64,000 nucleotides of DNA from an uncultured Bacilli bacterium (GTDB lineage: Bacteria; Bacillota_I; Bacilli_A; RF39; UBA660): the NCBI GenBank assembly GCA_934122395.1, contig CAKOWQ010000001.1:372001-436000 (forward strand), written 5' to 3'. Below, piece by piece: positions 51,423-60,841 of this stretch. How positions within the stretch are numbered: position 1 is the stretch's first letter; every line of letters begins with the position of its first letter. The notes under the pieces are model-generated. The model was not told the origin of the DNA. It ran no database searches and saw only the letters and a list, made by a program, of their open reading frames with translations. A program made the translations under genes and the position numbers.

Positions 51423-52049
51423 TTATTGTCTTAATTTATAGATTTGGTATTGAAAATCTTCACTTGATGTTATGTAACTACCACTAACTAAAATATCTAC
51501 ATCTTTTAGCTTTTTGGCTACCTCATCATTAATACCACCATCTACACTTATTTTAATTTTTTTGTTTTGACTTACAAGCAAGCTCTTTAACTCTTTTATT
51601 CTATCTATTGTATTATCAATGAATGGTTGTCCACCCGATCCTGGATTAACTGACATTACAAGTATTAAATCTATCTTATCTAGGTACGGTATTAATTCTT
51701 TAAGATCAGTATCTGGTTTTATTGCTAATCCACTTCTTATTCCGTATGAACTAATTAAATCTAGTGATTTATCAACATTTTTAGTCTCAACATGGATTGT
51801 TATAAATTCAGTATTAAGTGATGCATAATCATCTATAAATTTAAGTGGATTTTTCACCATTAAGTGTACATCTAGTCTTTTACTTGTATAAGTTGATATA
51901 TCTTTTATTTTTTTAAATGGTAATGATTTATTTTTAACAAAGTGACCATCCATGACATCAACATGAATATAGTCAGCATTAGTGACATTTAATTTTCTTA
52001 AATCTTCTTTAAGATTTTTACTGCTTAAATATGAAACTGATACCTTCAC
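51423..52049 (-). CDS. rpe: Ribulose-phosphate 3-epimerase
   Basis: Interconverts ribulose 5-phosphate and xylulose 5-phosphate. 208 residues, TIM barrel: YIHVDVMDGHFV, RLDVHLMVKNP, ITIHVET, LVMSVNPGSGGQ, ISVDGGIN, all family signatures with the metal His and catalytic Asp residues. GTG start at 52049 with AGGTGA upstream, which avoids overlap with rsgA. Terminal gene of the rlmN-prpC-prkC-rsgA-rpe operon. Confidence 0.95.
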   Translation of the reverse strand: MKVSVSYLSSKNLKEDLRKLNVTNADYIHVDVMDGHFVKNKSLPFKKIKDISTYTSKRLDVHLMVKNPLKFIDDYASLNTEFITIHVETKNVDKSLDLISSYGIRSGLAIKPDTDLKELIPYLDKIDLILVMSVNPGSGGQPFIDNTIDRIKELKSLLVSQNKKIKISVDGGINDEVAKKLKDVDILVSGSYITSSEDFQYQIYKLRQ

Positions 52050-52053
52050 TTTA

Positions 52054-52881
52054 TCACCTACCACTTATGAATTTCTTATAATCATCATATCTTGTATCTA
52101 AGATATTACCCTTTTCTACTTCTTTTTTTACTATACATTCCTTTTCTGTTAGATGCATGCAATCTTTGAAAGGACATGGATATTTTTTGAATTCAATAAA
52201 ACAATCTCTAATATCTTCTTTAGACATTTTATTAAATTCTATTGCTGAGAAACCTGGAGTATCAACTATTTTACCACCATAAAGTTCTAATAACTGAACA
52301 AATCTAGTTGTGTGTTTTCCTCTACCTAAAGCTTTAGATATTTCACCAGTTTCTAAATTTAATCTTTTATCTAGTTTATTAATTAAAGTACTTTTACCCG
52401 CTCCACTTTGCCCTGTAAAAACAGTAGTGTGTCCCTTAAAAAGTCTTTTTATCCTAAACATATTAGTATTATATAAAACCTTGTATCCTAAGCTTTTATA
52501 GTATTTCACATATTTTTTAATATCTTTTTTTTCTTTTTTAGTTAATAAATCTTGTTTAGTTAAACAAATAATAGGTTTAATTTTATTAAATTCCATAACT
52601 ACTAGTAATTTATCTAGTAAGTTAGGAGAAAAAAGAGGATCTTTTAGACTAGTTACTATTAATCCTTGATCAACATTACTTACTAATGGACGTTCTAGTT
52701 CATTAAGTCTTGGTTTTATTTCTAAAATATAATTATTAACTTCATCAAACTTAACAAAATCTCCTACCATTGGGGTAATATTATTATTTCTAAATTTTCC
52801 TCTACTATGACAAGAATAAATCTTGCCATTACTATTTACTGTATATAAATTACTAATTATTTTTACTATTTGTCCTTCCAT
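52054..52881 (-). CDS. rsgA: Ribosome small-subunit GTPase RsgA
   Basis: 275 residues: OB fold (PMVGDFVKF), circularly permuted GTPase with TKQD (G4) before GQSGAGKSTLINKL (G1) and VDTPGF (G3), and a C-terminal zinc segment CPFKDCMHLTEKECIV. It helps mature the 30S subunit. In B. subtilis it is phosphorylated by PrkC, whose gene is directly upstream here. ATG with GGGGG upstream. Confidence 0.95.
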   Translation of the reverse strand: MEGQIVKIISNLYTVNSNGKIYSCHSRGKFRNNNITPMVGDFVKFDEVNNYILEIKPRLNELERPLVSNVDQGLIVTSLKDPLFSPNLLDKLLVVMEFNKIKPIICLTKQDLLTKKEKKDIKKYVKYYKSLGYKVLYNTNMFRIKRLFKGHTTVFTGQSGAGKSTLINKLDKRLNLETGEISKALGRGKHTTRFVQLLELYGGKIVDTPGFSAIEFNKMSKEDIRDCFIEFKKYPCPFKDCMHLTEKECIVKKEVEKGNILDTRYDDYKKFISGR

Positions 52882-52899
52882 TCGTCCCCCATATAATTA

Positions 52900-54675
52900 T
52901 TAGTTATTATCATCATTAGGTTTTCCATTATCATCTGGAATTATTTCTGGTGGTAGTGAAATCTCTTTTGCTACTACTATTTTTAAAGTTGCACCAGATA
53001 CTACTTTACCAGTTCTTGATTGACTAATAACTTTTCCTGCTGCATATTTATCGGTTTCTTCATACACAATATTTAATTTTATATTATTTTTAGTACAGAA
53101 TTCTTCAATATCGCTAACAGTCCACTCTTCACTTACGAAATCTGGATATTCTTCATATACATCAGGTATATATAAAGTTATTTCATCGCCTTTTTTTACT
53201 TCAGTACCTGGAGTTAGGCTTTGTTCTAAAATTGCTTGTTCATCAGTATCATCTGTTAATGTTATTGATTTCTTCTCTATTTTGACTTTTAGGCCATGTA
53301 CGTTTTCTAAAAGTGTTTGTATTTGAATGTAGTTCTTACCAGTATAGTCTTCTATAACGTAAGTCTCACTACCAATTGATTCATATATAGTTATTTCTTT
53401 TCCCTTTTTGATACTTCTTCCCGCAGATGGCTCAGTTTTTATTACTTCACCGCTTTCATATTTATCACTTGCTTCTTTTTCAGTAGTTGATTTTACGGTA
53501 AATCCTTTTCCTAATAAGATTTCTTCAGCATCCGCTACACTTAATCCACTTACATCTGGTACTTTAATATTTGGAACTTTTGTCATCGTAGGAATTATGA
53601 ATACTACCAAAGCCATAACAATTAAGATGATAAGGAAAATCCCTGCTAGAATCCATAATACTAGATTAAATTTCTTTTCACTTTTAGTTGGAACTTCTTG
53701 GACAAAGTCACCAGTATCTTCAACATCGTCATCTTCTTCTTTTACTTTTTTCTCTTTCTTATCCTTTTTTATTGGTGATATAACTTTAGTATCATCAAGT
53801 TCATGTTCAGGATAAGGATAAACATAACGTTCTTGATTCATTACATCTGGATCTAATGCACGTTTTAAATCGTTATGCATCTCTTTAACATCATTATATC
53901 TATTCTTAGGATTTTTTGCTGTTGCCTTTAGTATGATGTTTTCTATACTTTGTGGCACGCTAGGAACTTGTCTTCTAACACTAGGAAGTGGTTCTTTCAT
54001 ATGTTTTAGTGCTATTTCTACAGCATTATCACCCTTAAATGGCAATGTTCCTGTTAATAATTCATAGAACAATATTCCCATCGAATATATATCGCATTTG
54101 ATAGTTGACCCCTTACCTGTTGCTTGTTCTGGCGGTAAGTAATGAACACTACCCATAACGGAATTAGTTTGAGTTAGTTGAGTTGAATTTAGTGCCATTG
54201 CTATTCCAAAGTCAGTTATTTTAATTTTACCATCATCTTGAATCATTATATTTTGAGGTTTTAAATCTCTGTGAATAATGTAACTATCATGAGCGTGTGC
54301 TATACCATCAGTAAGTTGTAGCATAATATCTACTGCTTCGCTAACAGTTAAACGCCCATTTGCTCTTTTCTTTAAATATTGCTTTAAGGTTTTTCCTTCT
54401 ACATATTCCATAACGATATAATAGTTTCCATTATCTTCACCAACATCATACATCTCCACAATATTAGGATGTGATAGTGATGAAGCAGACAAAGCTTCGC
54501 GTTGAAAACGACGGATAAATTTTTCGTCATTTGCCAAATCGCCTCTTAATATTTTTATTGCAACACGTCTATCTAAGATAACATCTCTTGCTAGATAAAC
54601 ATTTGCCATACCACCTTCGCCAATACTTTTAATTATTTCATATCTATCATTAATTTTTTGCCCCTTTGTTATCAA
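52900..54675 (-). CDS. prkC: Serine/threonine protein kinase PrkC with PASTA domains
   Basis: Membrane kinase sensing muropeptides or lipid II. 591 residues: N-terminal kinase domain with GEGGMANVYLARD, VAIKIL, IIHRDLKPQNIM, DFGIAMAL and HYLPPEQ; a charged linker; one membrane helix (about 338-360); three extracellular PASTA domains (VPDVSGLS..., IEDYTGKN..., and a diverged FVSEEWTVSDIEEF unit). TTG start at 54675 with GTGGTGA upstream. In spore formers PrkC can trigger germination by wall fragments. Between prpC and rsgA, the conserved order. Confidence 0.95.
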   Translation of the reverse strand: MITKGQKINDRYEIIKSIGEGGMANVYLARDVILDRRVAIKILRGDLANDEKFIRRFQREALSASSLSHPNIVEMYDVGEDNGNYYIVMEYVEGKTLKQYLKKRANGRLTVSEAVDIMLQLTDGIAHAHDSYIIHRDLKPQNIMIQDDGKIKITDFGIAMALNSTQLTQTNSVMGSVHYLPPEQATGKGSTIKCDIYSMGILFYELLTGTLPFKGDNAVEIALKHMKEPLPSVRRQVPSVPQSIENIILKATAKNPKNRYNDVKEMHNDLKRALDPDVMNQERYVYPYPEHELDDTKVISPIKKDKKEKKVKEEDDDVEDTGDFVQEVPTKSEKKFNLVLWILAGIFLIILIVMALVVFIIPTMTKVPNIKVPDVSGLSVADAEEILLGKGFTVKSTTEKEASDKYESGEVIKTEPSAGRSIKKGKEITIYESIGSETYVIEDYTGKNYIQIQTLLENVHGLKVKIEKKSITLTDDTDEQAILEQSLTPGTEVKKGDEITLYIPDVYEEYPDFVSEEWTVSDIEEFCTKNNIKLNIVYEETDKYAAGKVISQSRTGKVVSGATLKIVVAKEISLPPEIIPDDNGKPNDDNN

Positions 54676-54677
54676 TA

Positions 54678-55418
54678 TTATTCACCACTTTCTTCCAAGC
54701 TTAAGTAAGCTACTGATATATTGTCCGTTCCCCCTCGGTTATTGCTCTTTCTAATTAATTTAATTACTTTATCTTCTATATCTAAATCACTTAATAATAC
54801 TTTTTCTATTTGTTCATGATCTAACATATTAGTTAGTCCATCACTGCATAGTAAGATTGATGAAATATTTAAATCACAATCGAATATGTCAATATCAATT
54901 GGATCATTTGCTCCTAAAGCTTTCATTAAAACGTTTTTCTTTGGATGATCTTTAGCTTCTTCTTCAGTTAATTCTCCTGCTTTTAATAGTAAGTTTACTA
55001 AAGTATGATCGTATGTAACTTTATGTAAACGGCTATCTTTAATAACAAATCCAGAGGAATCCCCTATATTACCGAATAAAATATAATCTTTAGTTACAAT
55101 AGCTACTACTAGAGTTGAGCCCATTCCACGAGATTCTGGATGATCTTTTACATAGCTAAATATTAATTCATTAATATCTAATACGCTATCACGTAACCAA
55201 TTAACTGCTTTTACTTTTTCCATATTAGAAAATGTTTCATTAAAACTTTTTCCTAAATAACTAATAGCGATGCTTGATGCAACTTCACCTGCTGAATGTC
55301 CACCCATTCCATCAGCTACTGCCATTAAATAATCTCCATCTTTATTTTTAACTATAATGACACTGTCTTCATTATGAGTTCTTACTTTACCAGCATCAGT
55401 TAAATAAAACGATTTCAT
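54678..55418 (-). CDS. prpC: PP2C-type protein phosphatase PrpC
   Basis: Reverses PrkC phosphorylation. 246 residues with the metal-binding motifs of PPM phosphatases: VRTHNEDSV, ADGMGGHSAGEVAS, GNIGDSSGF, LCSDGLTNM and GGTDNISV. Start overlaps the rlmN stop (ATGA); AAGGAGG lies inside the end of rlmN. Encoded just before the kinase. Confidence 0.94.
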   Translation of the reverse strand: MKSFYLTDAGKVRTHNEDSVIIVKNKDGDYLMAVADGMGGHSAGEVASSIAISYLGKSFNETFSNMEKVKAVNWLRDSVLDINELIFSYVKDHPESRGMGSTLVVAIVTKDYILFGNIGDSSGFVIKDSRLHKVTYDHTLVNLLLKAGELTEEEAKDHPKKNVLMKALGANDPIDIDIFDCDLNISSILLCSDGLTNMLDHEQIEKVLLSDLDIEDKVIKLIRKSNNRGGTDNISVAYLSLEESGE

Positions 55419-56437
55419 AAATCCTCCTTCTTAGATCTAAGTTGTCCACATGCAGCACTTATCTTGCTGCCAAATTCTCTTCTTATTGTAACCCCTATGT
55501 TTCTTTTCTTTATTATATCATAAAATTCTAAAATGGTATCTTTTTTACTCCTTTTAAATTCAATGTTATTAGTCTCATTATAAGGAATTAAATTAACGTA
55601 ACAATTCATTCCCTTTAATAGTTCGCATAAATTAATAGCATCTTCCTTAGTATCATTTACGCCTTTTAACATTATATACTCAAAAGTTACCCGTCTATTA
55701 GTTTTAGCGATATACTTCTTTATAGCATCTATTAATAACTCAATTGGATAAGCCTTATTAATTGGCATTATTAAGTTCCTTTTTTCATTAGTAGGTGCAT
55801 GAAGGGATATGGCTAAGTTAACTTGATATGGAAGAGATGCAAACTCTAATATTTTAGGTACAAGGCCACATGTTGATACTGTTATGTGACGTGATCCTAT
55901 TTGTAATCCTTTTGCATGATTAACTATTTCGATAAATTTTACAATGTTATCATAGTTATCAAAAGGTTCACCTATTCCCATTATAACAATGTGACTAATT
56001 CTATCATTTATTTCTTTTTCTATTTGTAATACTTGTAAAACCATTTCACTGGCTTCTAGATTTCGTACTTTTTTTAATCTACCACTTTCGCAGAATTTAC
56101 AACCCATGTTGCATCCTACTTGACTAGATATGCATAAGCTTTTTCCATAGTCATGCATCATTAGTACAGCTTCTATTAGGTTTCCATCTTTAAGTTCAAA
56201 TAAATATTTGTTTACTTCAACATCTTTTTCAGTCTTTTTAATAGTTAATTCATCAATACAAAAATCTTCTTTTAGTTTTTCTATAACTTCTTTCTTTAGA
56301 TTACTCATATCATCAAAGCTGGTAACTCTTTTTTTGTATAACCATTCGTATACTTGAGATGCTTTGAATTTCTTTTCATTCATTGATACAAAATATTCTT
56401 CTAAGTCATTAAAGCTCTTATTATATATACTTTTCAT
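55415..56437 (-). CDS. rlmN: 23S rRNA/tRNA (adenine-C2)-methyltransferase RlmN
   Basis: Radical SAM enzyme methylating A2503 of 23S rRNA and A37 of some tRNAs. 340 residues: N-terminal helical domain (YEWLYKKRVTSFDDMSNLKK), the CNMGCKFC cluster motif (about 107-114), MGIGEPFDNYD, HITVSTCGLVP, and the C-terminal Cys in SKISAACGQLR. ATG at 56437 is preceded by GGATGTGA. First gene of the prpC-prkC operon. Confidence 0.95.
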   Translation of the reverse strand: MKSIYNKSFNDLEEYFVSMNEKKFKASQVYEWLYKKRVTSFDDMSNLKKEVIEKLKEDFCIDELTIKKTEKDVEVNKYLFELKDGNLIEAVLMMHDYGKSLCISSQVGCNMGCKFCESGRLKKVRNLEASEMVLQVLQIEKEINDRISHIVIMGIGEPFDNYDNIVKFIEIVNHAKGLQIGSRHITVSTCGLVPKILEFASLPYQVNLAISLHAPTNEKRNLIMPINKAYPIELLIDAIKKYIAKTNRRVTFEYIMLKGVNDTKEDAINLCELLKGMNCYVNLIPYNETNNIEFKRSKKDTILEFYDIIKKRNIGVTIRREFGSKISAACGQLRSKKEDL

Positions 56438-56522
56438 TATATTCACATCCAAGAAAATTATATCATAGCGTAAAAAAAATATATATGAATTTTACACATA
56501 TACATTTTTTTGACAATATTTT

Positions 56523-58355
56523 TTACAATTTTTTCCCTTTATAGAATATTCTAGTAGCATTTAGTACTGTTATTACGGTTACACCGATGTCTGCAAATAC
56601 TGCCATAATGATTGACGATAATCCGAATGCTCCTAGAACTAGAACTACAAACTTTATTATTAGAGCAAAAATAATATTTTCCCAAACAATTTTATTTGTG
56701 TAATTACTAATTTTGATAGCTTTAGTTATATTTAATAAGTTATCATTCATTACTACAATATCACTTGCTTCAATTGCAGCATCGCTTCCGATACTTCCCA
56801 TTGATATTCCAAGGTCAGAATTTAACAGTACAATAGCATCATTGATTCCATCACCAACAAAGCATACTTTACTATCGCATCTTAATTCATTAACTACATC
56901 TTTTTTATCGATTGGTTTTAATCCAGATTTATAGTTATTAATATTAAGAGTATTACAAACGTCTTTAACAATTGATTCGTTATCTCCAGATAAAACAACT
57001 ATATTATTTTTATTTAAATCTTTCATTTGTTTAAAGAATTCTTTAGTTTCTGTTTTAATAACGTCACCAATTATAATGTTTCCTATATATTTATTGTTTT
57101 TTACTACATATACAATAGTGCCAACATCACTACATTCATCTACTTTAATTTTGTTCTTTTTCAAGTAATTATAGTTACCAATTAAAACATCTTCATCATC
57201 TATTTTTACTTTAATACCACCATCTTGTTCTTTAAAATCAGTTATTTTTTTATTATCTATTTTTTTGTTGTAGTAAGATTTAATAGAGTTTGCGATTGGA
57301 TGATTAGAGTGATATTCACTATATGCTGCTAGTTTAATTACTTTTTCTTTTGTTCCTTCTTTAACATTTATCTTTTTAACTTCAAAGTTTCCTTCGGTAA
57401 TAGTACCTGTCTTATCAAAAACAAAAGTATCTATTTTTGCTAGTTGTTCTAAGACACTACTACTTTTAATTAAAATTCCATGACGTGATGCTAGCCCTAT
57501 TCCACAGAAGTATCCTAAAGGTACTGATAATATTAATGCACATGGACAAGATGCTACTAAAAAGATTAGCGCTCGATAAAGCCAAGTATTTAATTCTCCA
57601 TTAAAAAATATTACTGGAACAAGGAAGATTAAAAGTGATGATATTACTACAAACGGTGTATATTTACTAGCGAATTTATTAATAAATTTTTGAGTTTTAG
57701 ACTTTTTTACATCTGACTCTTCAATAACTTTTAATATTCTTGAAGCGGTTGACTCTTTAAATAGTGTTGTAACTTTCACTTCTATAATTCCATTTAAATT
57801 TATATAACCGGAATAAACTTCTTTATCTTTTGATACATCTCTTGGGATAGACTCTCCAGTAATACTAGAGGTATCAACACTACTGTTGCCTTTTACAACT
57901 ATTCCATCGATTGGTACTCTTTCTCCTGGTCTTACTATTATGATGTCACCAATATTTAAATTTTCTGGTTTTATCACTTCTTCTTTACCATCTTTTAATA
58001 AAGTTGCTTTGTCACTTCTTAAATCAACTAAGTTTTTAATTGAATCTTTTGATTTATCTATTCCTAGGTCATTAATATATTCACCTATCTCATAGAAAAG
58101 CATAACAGCAACACCTTCTTTATATTCTTTAATAAAGAAAGCACCTATTGTTGCTAGAGTCATTAAAAAGTTTTCTTCGAAAAATTCACCTTTTTTAAAG
58201 TTTTCAATAACTCTTATAAATGTTTCATATCCAATTATGATATATGTAATTATTAATACAATTAAAGATAATTTTTCGTCTAGAAAGAAACTAATTATAT
58301 ATAATATTAAACTGATAATTATACGAATTAAATCTTTATTAATAAATTTAAACAT
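56523..58355 (-). CDS. Heavy-metal-exporting P1B-type ATPase (Zn/Cd class)
   Basis: 610 residues. No N-terminal metal-binding domain. Membrane helices, then TGES (phosphatase loop), the metal-site SCPCALILSVPLG in helix 6, FDKTGTITEG (phosphorylated Asp), SNHPIANS, and GDGINDAIVL. The CPC motif and the final DxG region (FADIGVTVI) match zinc/cadmium exporters (ZntA/CadA). Its start overlaps the regulator gene by eight bases, so both are read from the operator at 58727-58744. Confidence 0.92.
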   Translation of the reverse strand: MFKFINKDLIRIIISLILYIISFFLDEKLSLIVLIITYIIIGYETFIRVIENFKKGEFFEENFLMTLATIGAFFIKEYKEGVAVMLFYEIGEYINDLGIDKSKDSIKNLVDLRSDKATLLKDGKEEVIKPENLNIGDIIIVRPGERVPIDGIVVKGNSSVDTSSITGESIPRDVSKDKEVYSGYINLNGIIEVKVTTLFKESTASRILKVIEESDVKKSKTQKFINKFASKYTPFVVISSLLIFLVPVIFFNGELNTWLYRALIFLVASCPCALILSVPLGYFCGIGLASRHGILIKSSSVLEQLAKIDTFVFDKTGTITEGNFEVKKINVKEGTKEKVIKLAAYSEYHSNHPIANSIKSYYNKKIDNKKITDFKEQDGGIKVKIDDEDVLIGNYNYLKKNKIKVDECSDVGTIVYVVKNNKYIGNIIIGDVIKTETKEFFKQMKDLNKNNIVVLSGDNESIVKDVCNTLNINNYKSGLKPIDKKDVVNELRCDSKVCFVGDGINDAIVLLNSDLGISMGSIGSDAAIEASDIVVMNDNLLNITKAIKISNYTNKIVWENIIFALIIKFVVLVLGAFGLSSIIMAVFADIGVTVITVLNATRIFYKGKKL

Positions 58356-58713
58356 TTTTTTCCTCCATTATATGTTCTATTCCAATATTTAGTATTACTT
58401 CTACGTGACTATCACCTAATGAGTAATACACTTCTTTGCCTTCTTTTCTTGTTTTAACCAAATCCATGTCTCTTAATACTTTTAATTGATGACTTATTGC
58501 AGAATGAGTCATATTAAGTAAATTCGATATATCACATACACAAAGTTCTTTATTTAAAAGCGATAAAAGTATTCTTACTCTTGTATCATCTCCAAAGACT
58601 TTAAATAATAAAGATAATTTTAAAGAATAATAATTATCGATCATATTTTCTCTTACAAATTCAATGCTTTCGTTATGAATTTTTTCTTCTTGGCACTCTA
58701 TTTGATTTTCCAT
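58348..58713 (-). CDS. ArsR/SmtB-family zinc or cadmium sensing repressor
   Basis: 121 residues, winged helix. Two metal sites can be read: ELCVCD in helix 3, as in CadC, and a helix-5 site DSHVEVILNIGIEHIMEE whose Asp, His (+2), His (+13) and Glu (+16) spacing equals that of SmtB. The DNA-reading helix is SAISHQLKVLRDM. Zinc (or cadmium) binding should release the operator and induce the exporter. AGGAGG lies before the ATG. Confidence 0.9.
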   Translation of the reverse strand: MENQIECQEEKIHNESIEFVRENMIDNYYSLKLSLLFKVFGDDTRVRILLSLLNKELCVCDISNLLNMTHSAISHQLKVLRDMDLVKTRKEGKEVYYSLGDSHVEVILNIGIEHIMEEKNV

Positions 58714-58726
58714 TTATCCTCCTACG

Positions 58727-58744
58727 TATGAACGCTCGTTCATA
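58727..58744. promoter_or_regulatory. Operator of the metal-efflux operon
   Basis: Perfect inverted repeat TATGAACG-CT-CGTTCATA between the -10 (TATAAT, upstream on the minus strand) and the Shine-Dalgarno. The form matches SmtB/ZiaR-type operators. Confidence 0.85.
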
Positions 58745-58764
58745 TATTATATTATACGCTACAA

Positions 58765-58799
58765 CAAAAAAAATACAATACCAAAAGAATATTGTATTA
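58765..58799 (-). terminator. Terminator upstream of the RNHCP gene 3' end
   Basis: AATACAAT/ATTGTATT stem followed by T8 on the minus strand; lies between the metal regulator promoter and the RNHCP gene stop. Confidence 0.7.
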
Positions 58800-58828
58800 T
58801 TAAACTTCTTCTATTTACGTAAATAATA

Positions 58829-59146
58829 TTAGAATGGATTAGCCATTATCTTAATAACTAAATCCATATTATCATCATAAGCCATAATGTTTCTTTTTGT
58901 TGCACCACATTTATTGCATTTATAAACGATTTTATATTTTCCTTTTTTAGCATTTTCTATACCTATTGGTTCTAAAATGCCATGGCATTCTGATAGCCTA
59001 TCACCGGGATTAATATCCAAATGCTTTGATGATAAGCAATAAGGACAATGATCCCTTGCTGTATAACCCAATGGTTCTATTTTTTTACCACAAACATCAC
59101 ATATAAAACTTTCGTCTATCATTTTAAATCTTTTTTGCTGTTCCAT
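58829..59146 (-). CDS. RNHCP-domain zinc protein
   Basis: 105 residues. FICDVCGKKIEPLG, ARDHCPYCLSSKHLD, PGDRLSECHGILEPIG and YKCNKCGATKRN give an eight-cysteine arrangement of the RNHCP domain family, here with ARDHCPYC in place of RNHCP. Probably binds zinc; function unknown. ATG at 59146 has GGAG six bases upstream. Confidence 0.8.
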   Translation of the reverse strand: MEQQKRFKMIDESFICDVCGKKIEPLGYTARDHCPYCLSSKHLDINPGDRLSECHGILEPIGIENAKKGKYKIVYKCNKCGATKRNIMAYDDNMDLVIKIMANPF

Positions 59147-59214
59147 AATTAACTCCATAATCTAATAATAGTATATAACATATTCATGGTAAGTACAAAG
59201 AATTATTTTGATAG

Positions 59215-59240
59215 AAAAAAAGAGCTTATTAGGCTTTTAA
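59215..59240 (-). terminator. Weak terminator of the 70-codon gene
   Basis: Six-base stem with one G-T pair and a seven-base loop, followed by T7. Confidence 0.4.
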
Positions 59241-59449
59241 AATTCTATATGACCCATTGCTTTGTCATATTCGTTTGGCATATCATATTGCATATGCATG
59301 AGTTCAACATTTACACATTCACTTCTTAAATACTTTTTTCTTTTGATAGCATAATATGATGCATCTAGTTTTAATAAGTCTTCATCAGTTAGGTATCTCA
59401 CCGTATTAATTTTATTCGTTGTGTTCATAAAAATATTTGACTTTTGCAT
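59237..59449 (-). CDS. Small hypothetical protein
   Basis: 70 residues: NTTNKINTVRYLTDEDLLKLDASYYAIKRKKYLR, then ECVNVELMHMQYDMPNEYDKAMGHIEF. No membrane segment. The strong GGAGG site and own terminator support translation. I do not recognise the family. Confidence 0.6.
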   Translation of the reverse strand: MQKSNIFMNTTNKINTVRYLTDEDLLKLDASYYAIKRKKYLRSECVNVELMHMQYDMPNEYDKAMGHIEF

Positions 59450-59555
59450 TTTTATCCTCCACTTTTATATTACAAGTTCCTCTATCTTGCTTCTATATAT
59501 TAACAAATAAAATTACTTTTTGTAACTTTTTGTGATAAAACGTCGTTTTTTTTAG

Positions 59556-60836
59556 TTAAATGGAAATTATTACATCGTGTACAAAGAAATTTTGAAAAAT
59601 TTCTGTATGCATTTTATATATTTCATTATTGATTATGATATTTTTTACTATAATTAATCCCATATCATTTTTATTATTAATTCTAGATATAATTTTACCT
59701 ATTTTGTTGATAGTTATTTCTCTTTTAAAGCTATTAGCAATAGTAATATGAATTTTCCCTTTTTCTTCATACATTTGAATACTTATCATTTTATCTCTGC
59801 TATTTTTGGCCTCATCAATAGCGTTGTCTAAAAGAATACCTAAAATAGTATATAATTCATTAATATCTTTTTTGTTAACTTTTTTCAAATCTTTTATTGA
59901 TTGACTAACAAGTATTTCCGGTCTTATTCCTACATTTTTCATCTCGATCATTTTAAAATTAATAAAACCTTTCATTCCCAAAATAGGAATGTTATTAAAT
60001 TCTTTTAACCATTCAGATGTGATACTCTCCTTTTGATTAATTAACTCTTCCACATATTTTTGCGCTTGTTTTTTGTCTTTATTTAATAATGTCATAATTT
60101 TAGTTAACGACTCTTCTCTTTCATTAAGTGTGGCACGATACTCATCCATTAACTTAGCATTTAATTTAGCATAATTCGCCATTTCTATGTACATCTTAGA
60201 CATCATTTCCATTTGATTTTCTTTATCAATAATAATGCCAATTATAATGGTTATTAAAACAATTATGACTATATCATAAACTAAATCAAAGTCACGTTTT
60301 ATGTATGGCATTCTAATCATAAAAACAATTATTAAAGAGAAATAAATAAGTGTAAATATAACAAAACTATAATTAGGTTTATTATTTACCCTTTTAATTA
60401 GCTTATTAACTAATTTTCTCATCAATATAAATGCTAATACTGAAAGCATTCCAGAGCATATGTTTGACAAAAATTTTTCCATAGGTAAATAGTTAATAGT
60501 ATAAATAACATGCGGATGAAAAAATCCTAATCCTATTAACAGCATTTCCACTAACATTCTTATACAATAAATAATTAGTGATGTTAATAGCGTCTTAGTT
60601 AGTTGCTGTTTAAACACAATCTTTTGAAAAATTACTATTGAAATATAGTAAAAAAATATTGTGAACAGCGGTGTAAAATTGTATACATTTATAATGAATG
60701 ATACAATATATATTACAAATGCAACAATAGTATCTTTAGTGTCTATTTTTTGATCTGGATAAATTATTTTACTCTTAAAAAAAATAGTGCTTGCAAATAC
60801 AATAGCATTAATTACACTCAAAATAAATTCCTGCAT
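59556..60836 (-). CDS. AgrC-like sensor histidine kinase (GHKL class)
   Basis: 426 residues: about six membrane helices (1-210), a coiled helix (NAKLMDEYRATLNEREESL), a dimerisation region, and a GHKL ATPase domain with the N box LGILLDNAIDEAKNS and a late MGLIIVKNII segment. No clear catalytic His in the usual NxxHD box; the region has EFNNIPILGMKG. Such kinases usually sense peptides or antimicrobial compounds. It lies five bases after the response regulator gene. No agrB or agrD-like peptide gene is adjacent, so the signal is unknown. Confidence 0.85.
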   Translation of the reverse strand: MQEFILSVINAIVFASTIFFKSKIIYPDQKIDTKDTIVAFVIYIVSFIINVYNFTPLFTIFFYYISIVIFQKIVFKQQLTKTLLTSLIIYCIRMLVEMLLIGLGFFHPHVIYTINYLPMEKFLSNICSGMLSVLAFILMRKLVNKLIKRVNNKPNYSFVIFTLIYFSLIIVFMIRMPYIKRDFDLVYDIVIIVLITIIIGIIIDKENQMEMMSKMYIEMANYAKLNAKLMDEYRATLNEREESLTKIMTLLNKDKKQAQKYVEELINQKESITSEWLKEFNNIPILGMKGFINFKMIEMKNVGIRPEILVSQSIKDLKKVNKKDINELYTILGILLDNAIDEAKNSRDKMISIQMYEEKGKIHITIANSFKREITINKIGKIISRINNKNDMGLIIVKNIIINNEIYKMHTEIFQNFFVHDVIISI

Positions 60837-60841
60837 AAATA

